NCBI GenBank assembly: GCA_965227045.1
Contig: OZ245718.1
Span: 558,001 to 622,000, forward strand
Direction of reading: 5' to 3'
Length of the DNA: 64,000 bases
From: UBA10649 sp965227045
Lineage (GTDB): Bacteria > Actinomycetota > Actinomycetes > S36-B12
The notes beneath the pieces were generated by a model, which worked only from the letters and a program-made list of their open reading frames with translations, made no database searches and was not told where the DNA came from. A program made the position numbers and the translations under genes. Shown piece by piece: positions 52,015-61,740 of the stretch. Within the stretch, counting starts at the first letter, position 1. Each line of letters opens with the position of its first letter.

Positions 52015-53097
52015 TCAGCCGACGACGACCAGGTCGCGCGCGGCCTCAGTGAGGATCCGCGGACCGGTGTCGGTGACGACGAGGGTGTCTTCGATGCGAA
52101 CTCCGCCGCGTCCCGGAAGGTAGATACCCGGTTCGACGGTGATCGCCATGTCGGCTTCAAGAGTACCCGTCGCTCGCGGTCCCATGAGCGGCGCCTCGTG
52201 GATCTGCAGGCCCACGCCGTGCCCCAGCCCGTGGGTGAAGTCGTCACCATGGCCGCCCGCGGTGATCACCTCGCGCGCCGCAGCGTCGACCGCCCGCGCG
52301 TCACTGCCAGGCAGGTACGCGGCGGTCGCTGCCGCCTGTCCCCGCTCGACGAGCCCGTGGATCGCTGACTGCCAAGGTTCAGGCGCCGCCGAGACGAGGA
52401 AAGTCCTGGTCATGTCCGCGTGGTACCCGTCGACGCGGGCGCCCGCGTCGACCACGACCAGGTCGCCCCGTTCGAGCCTGCGCTGTCCCGGCTGGTGGTG
52501 CGGAATGGCCGAGTGCGGGCCAGAGCCGACGATGGTGTCGAAGGCCCGGTCCTCGGCCCCGAGCTCCCCGAAGAGCTGCTCAAGGCGCCTGGCCAGCGCG
52601 AGCTCGGTCGCCCCGACGATCATCTCTCCCGCGAGCGCGTCCATCGCGGCGACCGTGATCGCGCATGCCCGCTCGAGCGCCGCGAGCTCGACCGCGTCCT
52701 TGATCGCCCGCAGTCTCTCGACGAGGCCCGAAGCGATGACCGGCATCCCTCGAGTCTCGGCCAGCCGTTGGACCTCACCGATCGCCAAAGACGACTCCAC
52801 GGCGATCGGCCCCGCCGATAGCGAGTCGACGGTAACCGCGAGCGTGTCCCGGTCGAGGACCGTCGGCAGGCCGGGCGACTCCTGGGCGACCTGGTCGCGA
52901 TAACGCCCGTCCGTGCCGATCACATCGTCGGCCGCTCGTCGTCCGACGACCAGTACTGCGTTGCTTCCCGAGAAGCCGCTGAGGTACCGGATGTTCTGCA
53001 GCCCGGTGACCACGATCCAGTCGGCCTCGACATCGACTCCGAGCGCTGCGCGAAGTCGGTCGCGGCGAACGCGGTGATGATCTGCCGGCACCCTCAA
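52015..53097 (-). CDS. pepQ: Xaa-Pro aminopeptidase/dipeptidase (M24 family)
   Basis: A 360-residue M24 metallopeptidase that removes residues before proline. An N-terminal creatinase-like domain (1-130, LQNIRYLSGFSGSNA) precedes the pita-bread catalytic domain. The five metal ligands are visible: DAGARVDGYHADMTRT (two Asp), HGLGHGVGLQIHE (His), EPGIYLPG (Glu) and RIEDT (Glu). The start is either TTG at 53097, overlapping the aroQ stop, or GTG at 53091. A gene of this type next to aroQ and efp is conserved in actinobacteria. Confidence 0.9.
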   Translation of the reverse strand: MRVPADHHRVRRDRLRAALGVDVEADWIVVTGLQNIRYLSGFSGSNAVLVVGRRAADDVIGTDGRYRDQVAQESPGLPTVLDRDTLAVTVDSLSAGPIAVESSLAIGEVQRLAETRGMPVIASGLVERLRAIKDAVELAALERACAITVAAMDALAGEMIVGATELALARRLEQLFGELGAEDRAFDTIVGSGPHSAIPHHQPGQRRLERGDLVVVDAGARVDGYHADMTRTFLVSAAPEPWQSAIHGLVERGQAAATAAYLPGSDARAVDAAAREVITAGGHGDDFTHGLGHGVGLQIHEAPLMGPRATGTLEADMAITVEPGIYLPGRGGVRIEDTLVVTDTGPRILTEAARDLVVVG

Positions 53098-53531
53098 CCC
53101 GCCGTGAGCGTGGCGACCGCTCGCAGGGCGAGTCGGTAGGAGTCCGCCCCGAAGCCGGCGATCGTGCCGTTCGCAACGGCCGAGATGACCGAGGTGTGCC
53201 GGAACTCCTCACGCGCCGCGGGATTCGACAGGTGAACCTCGATGAGCGGCGTCGTCACCATCGCGCAGGCGTCGCGCACGGCGTAGGAGTAGTGCGTGAA
53301 CGCGGCGGGGTTCAGCACAACTGACGCCTGTTCGTCCTGCGCCCGGTGCAGCCACCCGATCAACTCGGCCTCGTCGTCTGTCTGCAGCACCGTGGCACTC
53401 AGCCCCAGATCGGCGGCGGCGGAACGGCACACGTCGGCGAGCTGCTCGAACGTCATGCTCCCGTAGATGTCGGGCTCACGCGTTCCCAGTCGTCCGAGGT
53501 TCGGGCCGTTGAGGACGTACACATGCGACAT
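53094..53531 (-). CDS. aroQ: 3-dehydroquinate dehydratase, type II
   Basis: A 145-residue type II dehydroquinase, third step of the shikimate pathway. LNGPNLGRLGTREPDIYG near residues 7-24 contains the active-site Arg and Tyr of the flexible loop. NPAAFTHYSYAVRDA and EVHLSNPAAREEFRHTS complete the site. It follows aroB by ten bases and is the last aro gene of the cluster. Confidence 0.96.
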   Translation of the reverse strand: MSHVYVLNGPNLGRLGTREPDIYGSMTFEQLADVCRSAAADLGLSATVLQTDDEAELIGWLHRAQDEQASVVLNPAAFTHYSYAVRDACAMVTTPLIEVHLSNPAAREEFRHTSVISAVANGTIAGFGADSYRLALRAVATLTAG

Positions 53532-53541
53532 GGCGCGAACT

Positions 53542-54648
53542 CTACGCGCGCGGGCTGCTGATCGACGCGTATGCGCGGGCCAGGACCTCGGCGTCAGGGC
53601 CGTCCCAGATCACGGGGTTGCCGATGCCGTCGAGAACGACGAACCGCAGCAGTGAACCGCGGGCCTTCTTGTCGACCGCCATCGACGCGTAGAGCTCGTC
53701 CCAATGCCCGGCCTCGTAGGTGACGGGCAGGTCGAGTGACTGCAGGATGGATCGATGGCGGGAGACCTCGCCTTCGGAGAGCCGCCCGTCAAGCGCCGCC
53801 AGTTGCGCGACGAACATCATGCCGACGGACACGGCGTCGCCGTGGCGCCAGGTGAACTGCTCGCGACGCTCCACGGCATGGCCGAAGGTGTGGCCGTAGT
53901 TGAGTGCCTCGCGGCCGATCCGCCCATCCCCCGACGTCGCAGACGTCTCACGGAAGTCCGCTCCGACCACGTCGGCCTTGACCTGCACGGCGCGACGGAT
54001 GAGATCGGGCAGCAACATTCCGGTCGGGTCGGTGGCCGAAGCCGGATCCCTCTCGACATCGTCGAGGATAGACGTGTCACGGATGAAACCGACCTTCACG
54101 ACCTCTGCCATTCCGGCAAGAAGGTCGACGCGTGGCAACGTGGCCAGTGTGTCGATGTCGCAGATGACACCACGTGGGCTCCAGAACGAGCCCACCAGAT
54201 TCTTGCCTGCTGCTGTGTTGATGCCGGTCTTGCCGCCGACAGCGGCATCGACCATCGCCAGCAGCGTCGTCGGGATCTGCACGACCCGGATTCCGCGCAG
54301 CCAGGTCGCGGCGACGAAGCCAGCCAGGTCGGTCGTGGATCCGCCGCCGAGTCCGACGATCGAGTCGCTTCGCGTGAAATTTGCGTCTCCGAGCGCGCTC
54401 CAGCACGCCGCGGCGACCTCCGCCGTCTTGGCGTCCTCGGCCTCGGGTACCTCGATCAGCGTGACGTAGAAGCCCGCGTCGAGCAGTTCTCCTCGAATCC
54501 TCGTCGCGGTATCGGCGAGAGCGTCGGGATGAATGATCGCAACGCGTCGGGAGCCAGCCACCATCGGCAGCAGCGCGGACTGCAGGCCGCGGCCGATGAC
54601 GACGTCGTAGTCGTGCTCGGCAGAGACGCGGATAGTCACGTCAGGCAT
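53542..54648 (-). CDS. aroB: 3-dehydroquinate synthase
   Basis: A 368-residue NAD- and metal-dependent enzyme making 3-dehydroquinate from DAHP. The NAD region GLGGGSTTDLAGFVAATWLRG lies near residues 99-119. Metal ligands are in the Glu of MAEVVKVGFI and the His of GREALNYGHTFGHAVE. Its ATG at 54648 lies inside the end of aroK (eight-base overlap), so it is translated with aroK. Confidence 0.96.
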   Translation of the reverse strand: MPDVTIRVSAEHDYDVVIGRGLQSALLPMVAGSRRVAIIHPDALADTATRIRGELLDAGFYVTLIEVPEAEDAKTAEVAAACWSALGDANFTRSDSIVGLGGGSTTDLAGFVAATWLRGIRVVQIPTTLLAMVDAAVGGKTGINTAAGKNLVGSFWSPRGVICDIDTLATLPRVDLLAGMAEVVKVGFIRDTSILDDVERDPASATDPTGMLLPDLIRRAVQVKADVVGADFRETSATSGDGRIGREALNYGHTFGHAVERREQFTWRHGDAVSVGMMFVAQLAALDGRLSEGEVSRHRSILQSLDLPVTYEAGHWDELYASMAVDKKARGSLLRFVVLDGIGNPVIWDGPDAEVLARAYASISSPRA

Positions 54649-55147
54649 CGCGGACGATCTGTAGGACAGCGTCGGTGACCTCGCGAAGATTGCGACCGGA
54701 GGTGTCGACGACGTCGGTGGCCAATGCCTCGTAGATCGGATTGCGCTGCTCGAGCAGAGACATGAGCGTGCCTCGGACGTTGCCGAGGAGCAGCGGGCGG
54801 GCCTGGTTCAGGCCCACGCGGTTGGCCGCGTCGGGGACGCCGACCTTGAGCCACACGATCCGCTGACCGGCTAGCACCTCGCGGGTCTCCTCGCGCATGA
54901 CGGCTCCCCCGCCGAGTGCGACAACGCCGTCTGAGTCTTCAACCGCGGTCGCGACGGCTTCTGCCTCGAGGCGGCGGAACTCCTCCTCGCCGAGGGTGAC
55001 GAAGATGTCCGAGACGCTCATGCCGGCGGCTGCCTCGATCGCATGGTCGGTATCGAGGAACGAGACGCCCAGGCGCTCGGACACCCGGCGTCCGACACTG
55101 GACTTGCCAGCGCCGGGTGATCCCACCAGAACGAGGACCGGAGCCAT
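54641..55147 (-). CDS. aroK: Shikimate kinase
   Basis: A 168-residue P-loop kinase, fifth step of the shikimate pathway. Walker A is GSPGAGKSSVGRR near residue 9, the shikimate-binding DTDHAIE near residue 32, and GGGAVMREETRE near residue 79. ATG at 55147 shares one base with the aroC stop; an upstream extension of the frame runs inside aroC and was rejected. Here AroK is a separate protein rather than fused to AroB. Confidence 0.95.
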   Translation of the reverse strand: MAPVLVLVGSPGAGKSSVGRRVSERLGVSFLDTDHAIEAAAGMSVSDIFVTLGEEEFRRLEAEAVATAVEDSDGVVALGGGAVMREETREVLAGQRIVWLKVGVPDAANRVGLNQARPLLLGNVRGTLMSLLEQRNPIYEALATDVVDTSGRNLREVTDAVLQIVRDA

Positions 55148-56331
55148 CAGCGCACGGACAGGTTGTCGAGGTAGCCGTTCAGGTTGCGCTCGACCTCGAC
55201 GACGCTGTCGCCGCCGAACTTCTCCAGCATCGCGTCGGCGAGCACCAGCAGCACCATCGCCTCGGCGACGACTCCTGCGGCGGGAACCGCGCATACGTCC
55301 GAGCGCTGGTTGATCGCGGCGGCCGGCTCCCCAGTGGCGATGTCGACGGTGCGCAGCGCCTTCGGAATCGTCGAGATCGGCTTCATCGCCGCGCGCACGC
55401 GCAACGGCTCGCCGGTCGACATCCCGCCCTCGGTTCCGCCGGAGCGGCCGGAGGTGCGGCGCAGACCATCGGGACCGGACACGATCTCGTCCTGAGCGAG
55501 CGAGCCGCGCACGGACGCGAGGTGGAAGCCGTCGCCGACCTCTACGCCCTTGATCGCCTGGATGCCCATGAGCGCACCGGCCAGCTTGGAGTCCAGCCGA
55601 CGGTCCCAGTGGACGTGGCTGCCCAGGCCTGGCGGGAGTCCGTAGGCGAGGACCTCGACGACGCCTCCGAGGGTGTCGCCGTCGCGATGGGCCGACGAGA
55701 TCTCTGCCTCCATCGCTGCCGCGGCCTCGGGATCCAGGCAGCGGACGGGACTGTCGTCGATCGAGCCCAGATCGGAGAAGACCGGAAGCGTGTACGAGCC
55801 TTCCGCGACGGAGGCAGCCCCGATGCGCACGACGTGGCTGAGGACTTCGATGCCGGCGACCTGGCGCAAGAACGCACGCGCGACTGCGGACAACGCGACG
55901 CGTGCCGCCGTCTCGCGTGCGCTAGCCCGCTCGAGGATCGGGCGAGCGTCGGTGAATCCGTACTTCTGCATGCCGACCAGGTCGGCGTGGCCTGGACGCG
56001 GCCGCGTCAACGGCGCGTTGCGCGCGAGTTCGGCGAGAACGGCCTCATCGACGGGATCGGGCGACATCACCTGCTCCCACTTGGGCCACTCGGAGTTGCC
56101 GACCTCGATCGCCACCGGACCGCCGAGGGTCAGGCCGTGACGGACGCCCCCGAGGAAGCGGACCTCGTCGCGCTCGAACTTCATACGAGCGCCTCGACCG
56201 GCACCGAGGCGCCGACGGGCCAAGTCGTCGCCGATCTGGGCTGACGTGATCTCAATTCCGGCGGGCAGGCCCTCCGCGATCGTCACCAATGCGGGGCCGT
56301 GCGACTCCCCTGCCGTCAACCATCGGACCAT
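55147..56331 (-). CDS. aroC: Chorismate synthase
   Basis: A 394-residue FMN-dependent chorismate synthase, last step of the pathway. The three family signatures are seen: GESHGPALVTIAEGLPAGI near residue 8, GRGARMKFERDEVRFLGGVRHG near 45-66, and RSGGTEGGMSTGEPL near 302. It lies 58 bases after aroE and overlaps aroK by one base. The short gap after aroE contains no clear promoter. Confidence 0.97.
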   Translation of the reverse strand: MVRWLTAGESHGPALVTIAEGLPAGIEITSAQIGDDLARRRLGAGRGARMKFERDEVRFLGGVRHGLTLGGPVAIEVGNSEWPKWEQVMSPDPVDEAVLAELARNAPLTRPRPGHADLVGMQKYGFTDARPILERASARETAARVALSAVARAFLRQVAGIEVLSHVVRIGAASVAEGSYTLPVFSDLGSIDDSPVRCLDPEAAAAMEAEISSAHRDGDTLGGVVEVLAYGLPPGLGSHVHWDRRLDSKLAGALMGIQAIKGVEVGDGFHLASVRGSLAQDEIVSGPDGLRRTSGRSGGTEGGMSTGEPLRVRAAMKPISTIPKALRTVDIATGEPAAAINQRSDVCAVPAAGVVAEAMVLLVLADAMLEKFGGDSVVEVERNLNGYLDNLSVR

Positions 56332-56389
56332 GCGCGCAATCCTTCCAGATCAGCACTCGCGCTCTGACCACGGTCGCGGTGGGACGCCC

Positions 56390-57196
56390 TCACGCGGGCA
56401 GGGCGGCGGCCATCACTGCGGGGTCCGGGTCCATACCCGTCATGAGTCGTACCTGCTCGACCGCCTGCCACAGGAGCAGGTCGCGCCCACTCGCAACGGC
56501 ATGGGTGCGCCAGACCGCGGCGAGCGGGGTCGGCCACGGGTGATACGACACGTCGAGAAGCGTCCCGCGCGCACCGTCGGCGAGCGGCACCCACGGTGCG
56601 GCCACGTCGCCGGGCAGCGTCGAGATGACGACGTCGGCCTCGAGTGCGCGCAGGTCCGGCTGCAGGTCCGTGGTGCGCCCGTCGATCCCCAGCCGCACGG
56701 CCAACTCGGCGACCGACCTGGACGACTCGGAGTTGCGAGCGTGGACCGTGACGGTCTGCACGCCGAGCTCGGCCATCGCGGCGACAGCGCTGCGCGCCGT
56801 GGCGCCGGAGCCGAGGATCGTGCCGTACCGCAGCTGTCCGGATACGCCGGCTTCGCGCAGTGCACGCACCATGCCGACGACATCGGTGTTCGTTCCGCGC
56901 CAGCCCGCCGCGCACGGGAGCACGGTGTTGACGGAGCGGATCTCGGCAGCCAGGTCGTCCACCTCGTCGAGGAAGCCGATCACTCGCTCCTTGAGCGGCA
57001 TCGTGAGCGACAGGCCCGCCCACGAGTCATCGAGTTCTGCGAGAAACACCTTGATCCCGTGCTCGTCGACCTCGATGGCGTCGTACTGCCAGTCGAGGCC
57101 GAGATCGGCATACGCGGCCCGGTGCAGCAGCGGCGACAGCGAGTGCTCGATCGGCGAACCGAGTACGGCGGCGCGATGCCTGCTGTCGTCAGCCAC
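56390..57196 (-). CDS. aroE: Shikimate dehydrogenase
   Basis: A 268-residue NADP-dependent enzyme of the shikimate pathway. AAVLGSPIEHSLSPLLHRAAY near the N-terminus binds shikimate with the SLSP serines, LTMPLKE carries the catalytic Lys, and ILGSGATARSAVAA is the nucleotide-binding loop. GTG at 57196 overlaps the mltG stop by eight bases and gives the normal N-terminus; a longer frame would add twelve atypical residues. Homologous quinate/shikimate dehydrogenases exist, but the aro operon decides. Confidence 0.93.
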   Translation of the reverse strand: MADDSRHRAAVLGSPIEHSLSPLLHRAAYADLGLDWQYDAIEVDEHGIKVFLAELDDSWAGLSLTMPLKERVIGFLDEVDDLAAEIRSVNTVLPCAAGWRGTNTDVVGMVRALREAGVSGQLRYGTILGSGATARSAVAAMAELGVQTVTVHARNSESSRSVAELAVRLGIDGRTTDLQPDLRALEADVVISTLPGDVAAPWVPLADGARGTLLDVSYHPWPTPLAAVWRTHAVASGRDLLLWQAVEQVRLMTGMDPDPAVMAAALPA

Positions 57197-58307
57197 TCGT
57201 CGCGCCGTCCTGCTCGCGCTCGAACTCGGCAAGGTTCTCCTGATACTGCTTCTTGAGCTCGAGGAACTTCTCGTACGTCGTCGCGAACTTCGTGTCCTTC
57301 GAGCGCGGGTCGGTCAGTACGAAGTACAGCCACTTGCCCTTGGCCGGGTCCAGAGCGGCCTCGATCGCGGCCTCTCCTGGTGAGTTGATCGGACGCGGCG
57401 GCAGCCCACGTCGCACGTACGTGTTGTAGGGCGAGGCCGTCTTGAGCTGGTCGGCACTGAGCGTCAGGTCGGTGATGCCGAGGGCGTAGGCCACAGTGGA
57501 GTCCAATTGCAGCGGCATGTCCGCGTCGAGGCGGTTGTAGATGACGCGCGCGACCTTGGCGAAGTCCTGCGGCGCGCCCTCGGCCTGGATCAGCGATGCA
57601 ACGACCATGACCTCGTAGGGCGTCAGTCCTACGTCCTTCGCGCGGCTCTCCAGCCCGATGTCCGCGCTGGCCTGGTTGAAGCGCTTGACGAGGCTGCGCA
57701 GCAGGGACTTGGCGGTCTCGTCGCCGGTGAGGTCATAGCTGGCCGGGAACATGAAGCCCTCGGGTCGATCCTTCGCCCACGATGGCAGCTCCAGCTGTGC
57801 CGGATCCTGGAGGACCTCCTGGAACGCTGACTTGGGCAGCGACGACGCCTCAGCGGCGGCGGCGACGGTCTGCTCGAGCCTCAGACCCTCGGGGAGCACC
57901 AGGCGGCTGTCAGCGCGCGACTCGGGATCGAGCATCAGGTCGAGGGCGGCGTTCGCGCTCATCTGCTTGCGCAGCGTGTACTTGCCCGGCCCTATCGACG
58001 CCGCGCGATCGTCAACCGCCGCGGCATCGACGAAGGCTCCGGCGGTGAGGACGACGTCGGCGTCCTCGAGCTTCTGCCCGATCTCCGTCAGCGTGTCACC
58101 GCGGCCCACGACTACGACGGCGGTGCCCGTACCCGAGCCGCTGAAGTCGTTTGCATCTCCGCCGCCGCGGAGCAGCAGGTACGCGGCGCCGACCATGAGC
58201 AGGACCAGTCCGACCGAGACCAGTGCGGCGATGCGGCGACCCCAGGAGTTGCTGTGCCGGGAGGGCGGAAGCGGTCCGGACGTCATGACCGACTCGAGCT
58301 GGCTCAC
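57189..58307 (-). CDS. mltG: Endolytic murein transglycosylase MltG
   Basis: A 372-residue single-pass membrane protein. A short cytoplasmic N-terminus (1-26) and one helix (about 27-48) anchor an extracytoplasmic YceG-like domain. GDTLTEIGQKLEDADV resembles a LysM-like module; ASLIQAEG near residue 240 carries the catalytic Glu, followed by ARVIYNRLDADMPLQLDSTVAYA. It cuts nascent glycan strands at the site of peptidoglycan synthesis. It overlaps ruvX by four bases. Its position before aroE is conserved in actinobacteria. Confidence 0.94.
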   Translation of the reverse strand: MSQLESVMTSGPLPPSRHSNSWGRRIAALVSVGLVLLMVGAAYLLLRGGGDANDFSGSGTGTAVVVVGRGDTLTEIGQKLEDADVVLTAGAFVDAAAVDDRAASIGPGKYTLRKQMSANAALDLMLDPESRADSRLVLPEGLRLEQTVAAAAEASSLPKSAFQEVLQDPAQLELPSWAKDRPEGFMFPASYDLTGDETAKSLLRSLVKRFNQASADIGLESRAKDVGLTPYEVMVVASLIQAEGAPQDFAKVARVIYNRLDADMPLQLDSTVAYALGITDLTLSADQLKTASPYNTYVRRGLPPRPINSPGEAAIEAALDPAKGKWLYFVLTDPRSKDTKFATTYEKFLELKKQYQENLAEFEREQDGATSG

Positions 58308-58777
58308 GTGACTCCTCCAACCGATCCTGCGGGCGGAACCGGCTCGCCGGGTGGCTTGCCGGTGCCGCGCTCGGATTCCAGCGCAGACTGCAGCACGATT
58401 ACTGCCGACGCGCTGTCGATGAGCGACCGGGACTCGCGGGTCGAGCGTCCACTCGAGCGAAAGCCCCGCTGAGCCTCCACAGTAGACAGACGCTCGTCGA
58501 TAAGACGGATTGACACCGCCGAGCGTTCCCGTAGCGCTGCTGCCCAGTCACGGGCCATACGCGCCGACGGTCCCTCCTCGCCGCTGAGCTGAAGGGGAAG
58601 CCCCACGAACACCTCAATCGCCTCCCACTCGGCGACGACGTCAAGGACCGCGCTTATCGCCGCCGGTCCGGCCGGCACCGCAGGCAGGGGCACGGCAAGC
58701 ATCCCGGTCGCGTCGCTGCGGGCCAGTCCAACTCGGACCGTGCCCACGTCGCACGCCAGTCGCACGCCTGGGCGCAC
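58304..58777 (-). CDS. ruvX: Putative pre-16S rRNA nuclease (YqgF/RuvX)
   Basis: A 157-residue RNase H-fold protein of the YqgF family, implicated in pre-16S rRNA processing or in Holliday junction resolution. The acidic active site is seen in ACDVGTVRVGLARSD near residue 9, in the LIDERLSTVEA segment near 98, and in the DSASA near 124. The GTG at 58777 lies three bases before the alaS stop. The C-terminal 20 residues are a Pro/Gly-rich tail. Confidence 0.92.
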   Translation of the reverse strand: MRPGVRLACDVGTVRVGLARSDATGMLAVPLPAVPAGPAAISAVLDVVAEWEAIEVFVGLPLQLSGEEGPSARMARDWAAALRERSAVSIRLIDERLSTVEAQRGFRSSGRSTRESRSLIDSASAVIVLQSALESERGTGKPPGEPVPPAGSVGGVT

Positions 58778-58780
58778 TCG

Positions 58781-61456
58781 CTACTGACCCGTCCGCTGCC
58801 GGATGAGCTCCTCGACCGCCTCAAATGCGGCCGGGATGCCCGCCGCGTTCGTGCCGCCGCCCTGGGCGAAGTCGTCCTTGCCGCCGCCCCGGCCGTCGAT
58901 GCTGGGCGACGCGGCCTGCAGGATGGCGTTCGCCGTGATTCCGAGGGCGATCGCCTGCGGCGACGCCCCGGCCACGATCGACACCTTGTCGTCGGTGACT
59001 GATGCCCCGACCATGACGACTGGGATGTCGTGACGCGCGCGACCGCTTGCCTTGACCACCAGTTCGCGCAGATCGCCACCGGATGTGCCCTCTGGCGCCA
59101 CGAACGACCAGATGCGGACCTCGCCGACGTCCTTGCCCTCGCCGATGATCCCGTCGAGGTTGACGGCCAGCTGCGCGCTGCGCACCTTCGCCAGGTCGCG
59201 CTCAGCGTTCTTCAGCGCCGAGATCGTCTTCTCGACCCGATCGACGAGCTGGTCGGCCGGAGCCTTGACCAGCTCGGACAGCCGGTTCACGAGCAGATGT
59301 TCGCGAGCCAGGAACTGATAGGCGTCTGCGCCGACCAGCGCCTCGACGCGACGGACCCCAGCACCGATCGAGCCTTCCGACAGGAACGTGACGACGCCGA
59401 GTTGGCCCGAGCGCTGGGCATGCGTGCCACCGCACAGCTCGTGCGCCCAGTCGCCGACCGACACGACCCTGACCTTGTCGCCGTACTTCTCGCCAAACAG
59501 CGCCATGGCGCCCATGGCTCGCGCTTCCGGCTGCGTCATCGAGTTCGCTGTGACGACCAGGTCGTCGATGAGGACCTCGTTGACGCGCTGCTCGACCTCC
59601 TGGAGGACGGACGATGACACCGGCGTGGGGTTCGGGAAGTCGAAGCGCAGCCGGCCCGGCGCGTTCTCCGAGCCCATCTGGGTCGCGGTGTCACCAAGCC
59701 GCTCGCGGAACGCGCGGTGAATCATGTGGGTGGCCGTGTGCGCGCGGGAGATGGCCCGCCTGCGGGCGGCGTCGATCTCGCTGATCACGGTCGTGCCGGA
59801 GACGAGTTCGCCGTCGGTGACCTCGCCGCGGTGGATGAACAGGCCCGGCACAGGTGACTGCACGTCGTAGACATCGACGGTCGCGCCGTTCGATGCGCGC
59901 AGCACTCCGTGGTCGCCGAGCTGCCCGCCGGACTCCGCGTAGAAGGGGGTGCGGTTGAGCACGACCTCGACGTGCTCGCCTACTCGAGCGGCGGGAACCG
60001 TCTCGCCGTCCTTCACGATCCCGATGACGACGGAGTCCGTCTGCGACTCGGAGTATCCGGTGAAGGTCGTCGTGCCGCCCGCCTGCAGGATGTCCCGGTA
60101 CGCCGTGGTCGCGACCAGGCCGCTCTTGCGTGCGCGCGAGTCGGCCTTGGCGCGCTCACGCTGCTGCTGCATCAGCCGACGGAATTCCGGCTCGTCGACG
60201 GAGAGGTCCTGCTCCGCGGCCATCTCGAGCGTGAGGTCGATCGGGAAACCGTAGGTGTCATGCAGGGCGAAGGCCTGGTCTCCGGAGAGCACCTTCCCGC
60301 CGCCTGCGCGCACGCCCGCTGCGGCGGTGTCGAAGATCGTCGTTCCCGTGCGCAGTGTCTGGAGGAATGTTGTCTCCTCGCCCACGGCGATCGTGCGCAC
60401 TCGGTTGTGCTCGTCATTCAGCTCGGGGTACTGCGGAGCCATGGTGAGGACGGTCGCATCGACGAGTTCGCTCATCGTCGGCTCGTGCGCGCCGAGCAGC
60501 CGCATCATGCGGATCGTGCGGCGCATGAGACGGCGCAGCACGTAGCCGCGGCCCTCGTTGCCAGGGATCACTCCATCGCCGATGAGGAACACACAAGTGC
60601 GCGCGTGGTCGGCGACGACGCGCAGCGCGACATCGTCGCGTTCGCTCGCGCCGTACTTCGCTCCGGTCAGCTCGCTCGCGCGGTCGAGGATGCCGCGAGT
60701 CGTGTCGATCTCGTAGAGGTTGTCGACGCCCTGGAGGATCGTCGCCATTCGCTCGAGGCCCATGCCGGTGTCGATGTTCTTCGCGGGAAGGTCACCGAGG
60801 ATCGGGTAGCCCTCCTTGGCAGGGCCCTCGCCGCGCAGGTTCTGCATGAAGACTAGGTTCCACACCTCGAGGTAGCGATCCTCGTCGGCGATCGGGCCGC
60901 CCTCGCGGCCATGCTCGGGGCCGCGGTCGTAGTAGATCTCCGAGCACGGCCCGCAGGGACCGGGGACCATCATCGACCAGAAGTTGTCGAGCATGCCGCG
61001 ACGCTGAATCCGCTCCAGCGGTACGCCCACCTGCTTGTGCCAGATGTCGATGGCCTCGTCATCGTCGAGGTAGACGGTGACCCAGAGCTTCTCCTCGGGG
61101 AAGCCATAGCCCCCGTCGCTCACCGGCGTGGTCAGCAGCTCCCAGGCGAACGGAATCGCCTCAGCCTTGAAGTAGTCGCCGAACGAGAAGTTGCCGGCCA
61201 TCTGGAAGAAGGACGCGTGACGCGCGGTCTTGCCGACCTCCTCGATATCGCCGGTTCGCACGACCTTCTGCACGCTCGTGGCACGCGGGTAGGGCGCCGG
61301 CGCCTCGCCGAGGAAGTAGGGCTTGAACGGCACCATTCCGGCATTGACGAACAGCAGCGTCGGATCGTCGAGCAGCAACGACGCCGACGGGATGACCTGG
61401 TGGCCACGATCGGCGAAGTAGCGCAGGAAACGACTACGGATCTCGGCGGAGTCCAC
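58781..61456 (-). CDS. alaS: Alanyl-tRNA synthetase
   Basis: An 891-residue class II synthetase. It has the aminoacylation domain (motif 2 region FFQMAGNFSFGDYFK near 75 and motif 3 GMGLERMATILQG near 240), the editing domain with HTATHMIH and CGGTHAQRSG zinc ligands, and the C-terminal C-Ala domain ending with the GRGGGKDDFAQGGG motif. GTG at 61456 with AGGAGAG upstream gives the family start MDSAEIRSRFLRYF. The downstream genes ruvX and mltG follow closely in the order common to many bacteria. Confidence 0.97.
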   Translation of the reverse strand: MDSAEIRSRFLRYFADRGHQVIPSASLLLDDPTLLFVNAGMVPFKPYFLGEAPAPYPRATSVQKVVRTGDIEEVGKTARHASFFQMAGNFSFGDYFKAEAIPFAWELLTTPVSDGGYGFPEEKLWVTVYLDDDEAIDIWHKQVGVPLERIQRRGMLDNFWSMMVPGPCGPCSEIYYDRGPEHGREGGPIADEDRYLEVWNLVFMQNLRGEGPAKEGYPILGDLPAKNIDTGMGLERMATILQGVDNLYEIDTTRGILDRASELTGAKYGASERDDVALRVVADHARTCVFLIGDGVIPGNEGRGYVLRRLMRRTIRMMRLLGAHEPTMSELVDATVLTMAPQYPELNDEHNRVRTIAVGEETTFLQTLRTGTTIFDTAAAGVRAGGGKVLSGDQAFALHDTYGFPIDLTLEMAAEQDLSVDEPEFRRLMQQQRERAKADSRARKSGLVATTAYRDILQAGGTTTFTGYSESQTDSVVIGIVKDGETVPAARVGEHVEVVLNRTPFYAESGGQLGDHGVLRASNGATVDVYDVQSPVPGLFIHRGEVTDGELVSGTTVISEIDAARRRAISRAHTATHMIHRAFRERLGDTATQMGSENAPGRLRFDFPNPTPVSSSVLQEVEQRVNEVLIDDLVVTANSMTQPEARAMGAMALFGEKYGDKVRVVSVGDWAHELCGGTHAQRSGQLGVVTFLSEGSIGAGVRRVEALVGADAYQFLAREHLLVNRLSELVKAPADQLVDRVEKTISALKNAERDLAKVRSAQLAVNLDGIIGEGKDVGEVRIWSFVAPEGTSGGDLRELVVKASGRARHDIPVVMVGASVTDDKVSIVAGASPQAIALGITANAILQAASPSIDGRGGGKDDFAQGGGTNAAGIPAAFEAVEELIRQRTGQ

Positions 61457-61466
61457 GACAGCTCTC

Positions 61467-61727
61467 CTACTTCTGGGGGGTTCGACGGGCGGCGGCAAGG
61501 ACGCGGGCGGCGGCAGCCCCAGGCGTGCGGGGCTCCTCCGGCGCTCGCGTGGTCGCCCCGACCGCGAATTCGCGGGCTGCGGTCACGGCCGACGCGGCGG
61601 AGTGACCCAGCTGCTGCGCGGTGAGGACCACACCGCGCTCCCGCGCGTCAGCGATCGCCGTCTGGGCACGCTTGTAGGCGAAGATCCCGCCCGCGGCTCC
61701 CACGGCTACCCACACCATCCTTCGCAT
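61467..61727 (-). CDS. Small membrane-anchored hypothetical protein
   Basis: An 86-residue protein between rarA and alaS. A short N-terminal hydrophobic stretch (MVWVAVGAAGGIFAYKRA, about residues 4-20) is followed by an Ala/Arg-rich helical region. Small proteins of unknown function (DUF6167-like) are common at this position in actinobacteria; I assign it to that group only tentatively. TAGGGT at 61735-61740 overlaps the rarA stop and stands seven bases from the ATG, suggesting a leaderless start. Confidence 0.7.
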   Translation of the reverse strand: MRRMVWVAVGAAGGIFAYKRAQTAIADARERGVVLTAQQLGHSAASAVTAAREFAVGATTRAPEEPRTPGAAAARVLAAARRTPQK

Positions 61728-61734
61728 GGGGACA

Positions 61735-61740
61735 ACCCTA
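61735..61740 (-). promoter_or_regulatory. -10 element, leaderless small membrane protein-alaS operon
   Basis: TAGGGT on the minus strand, seven bases before the ATG at 61727. Its first bases are the rarA stop codon. Confidence 0.5.
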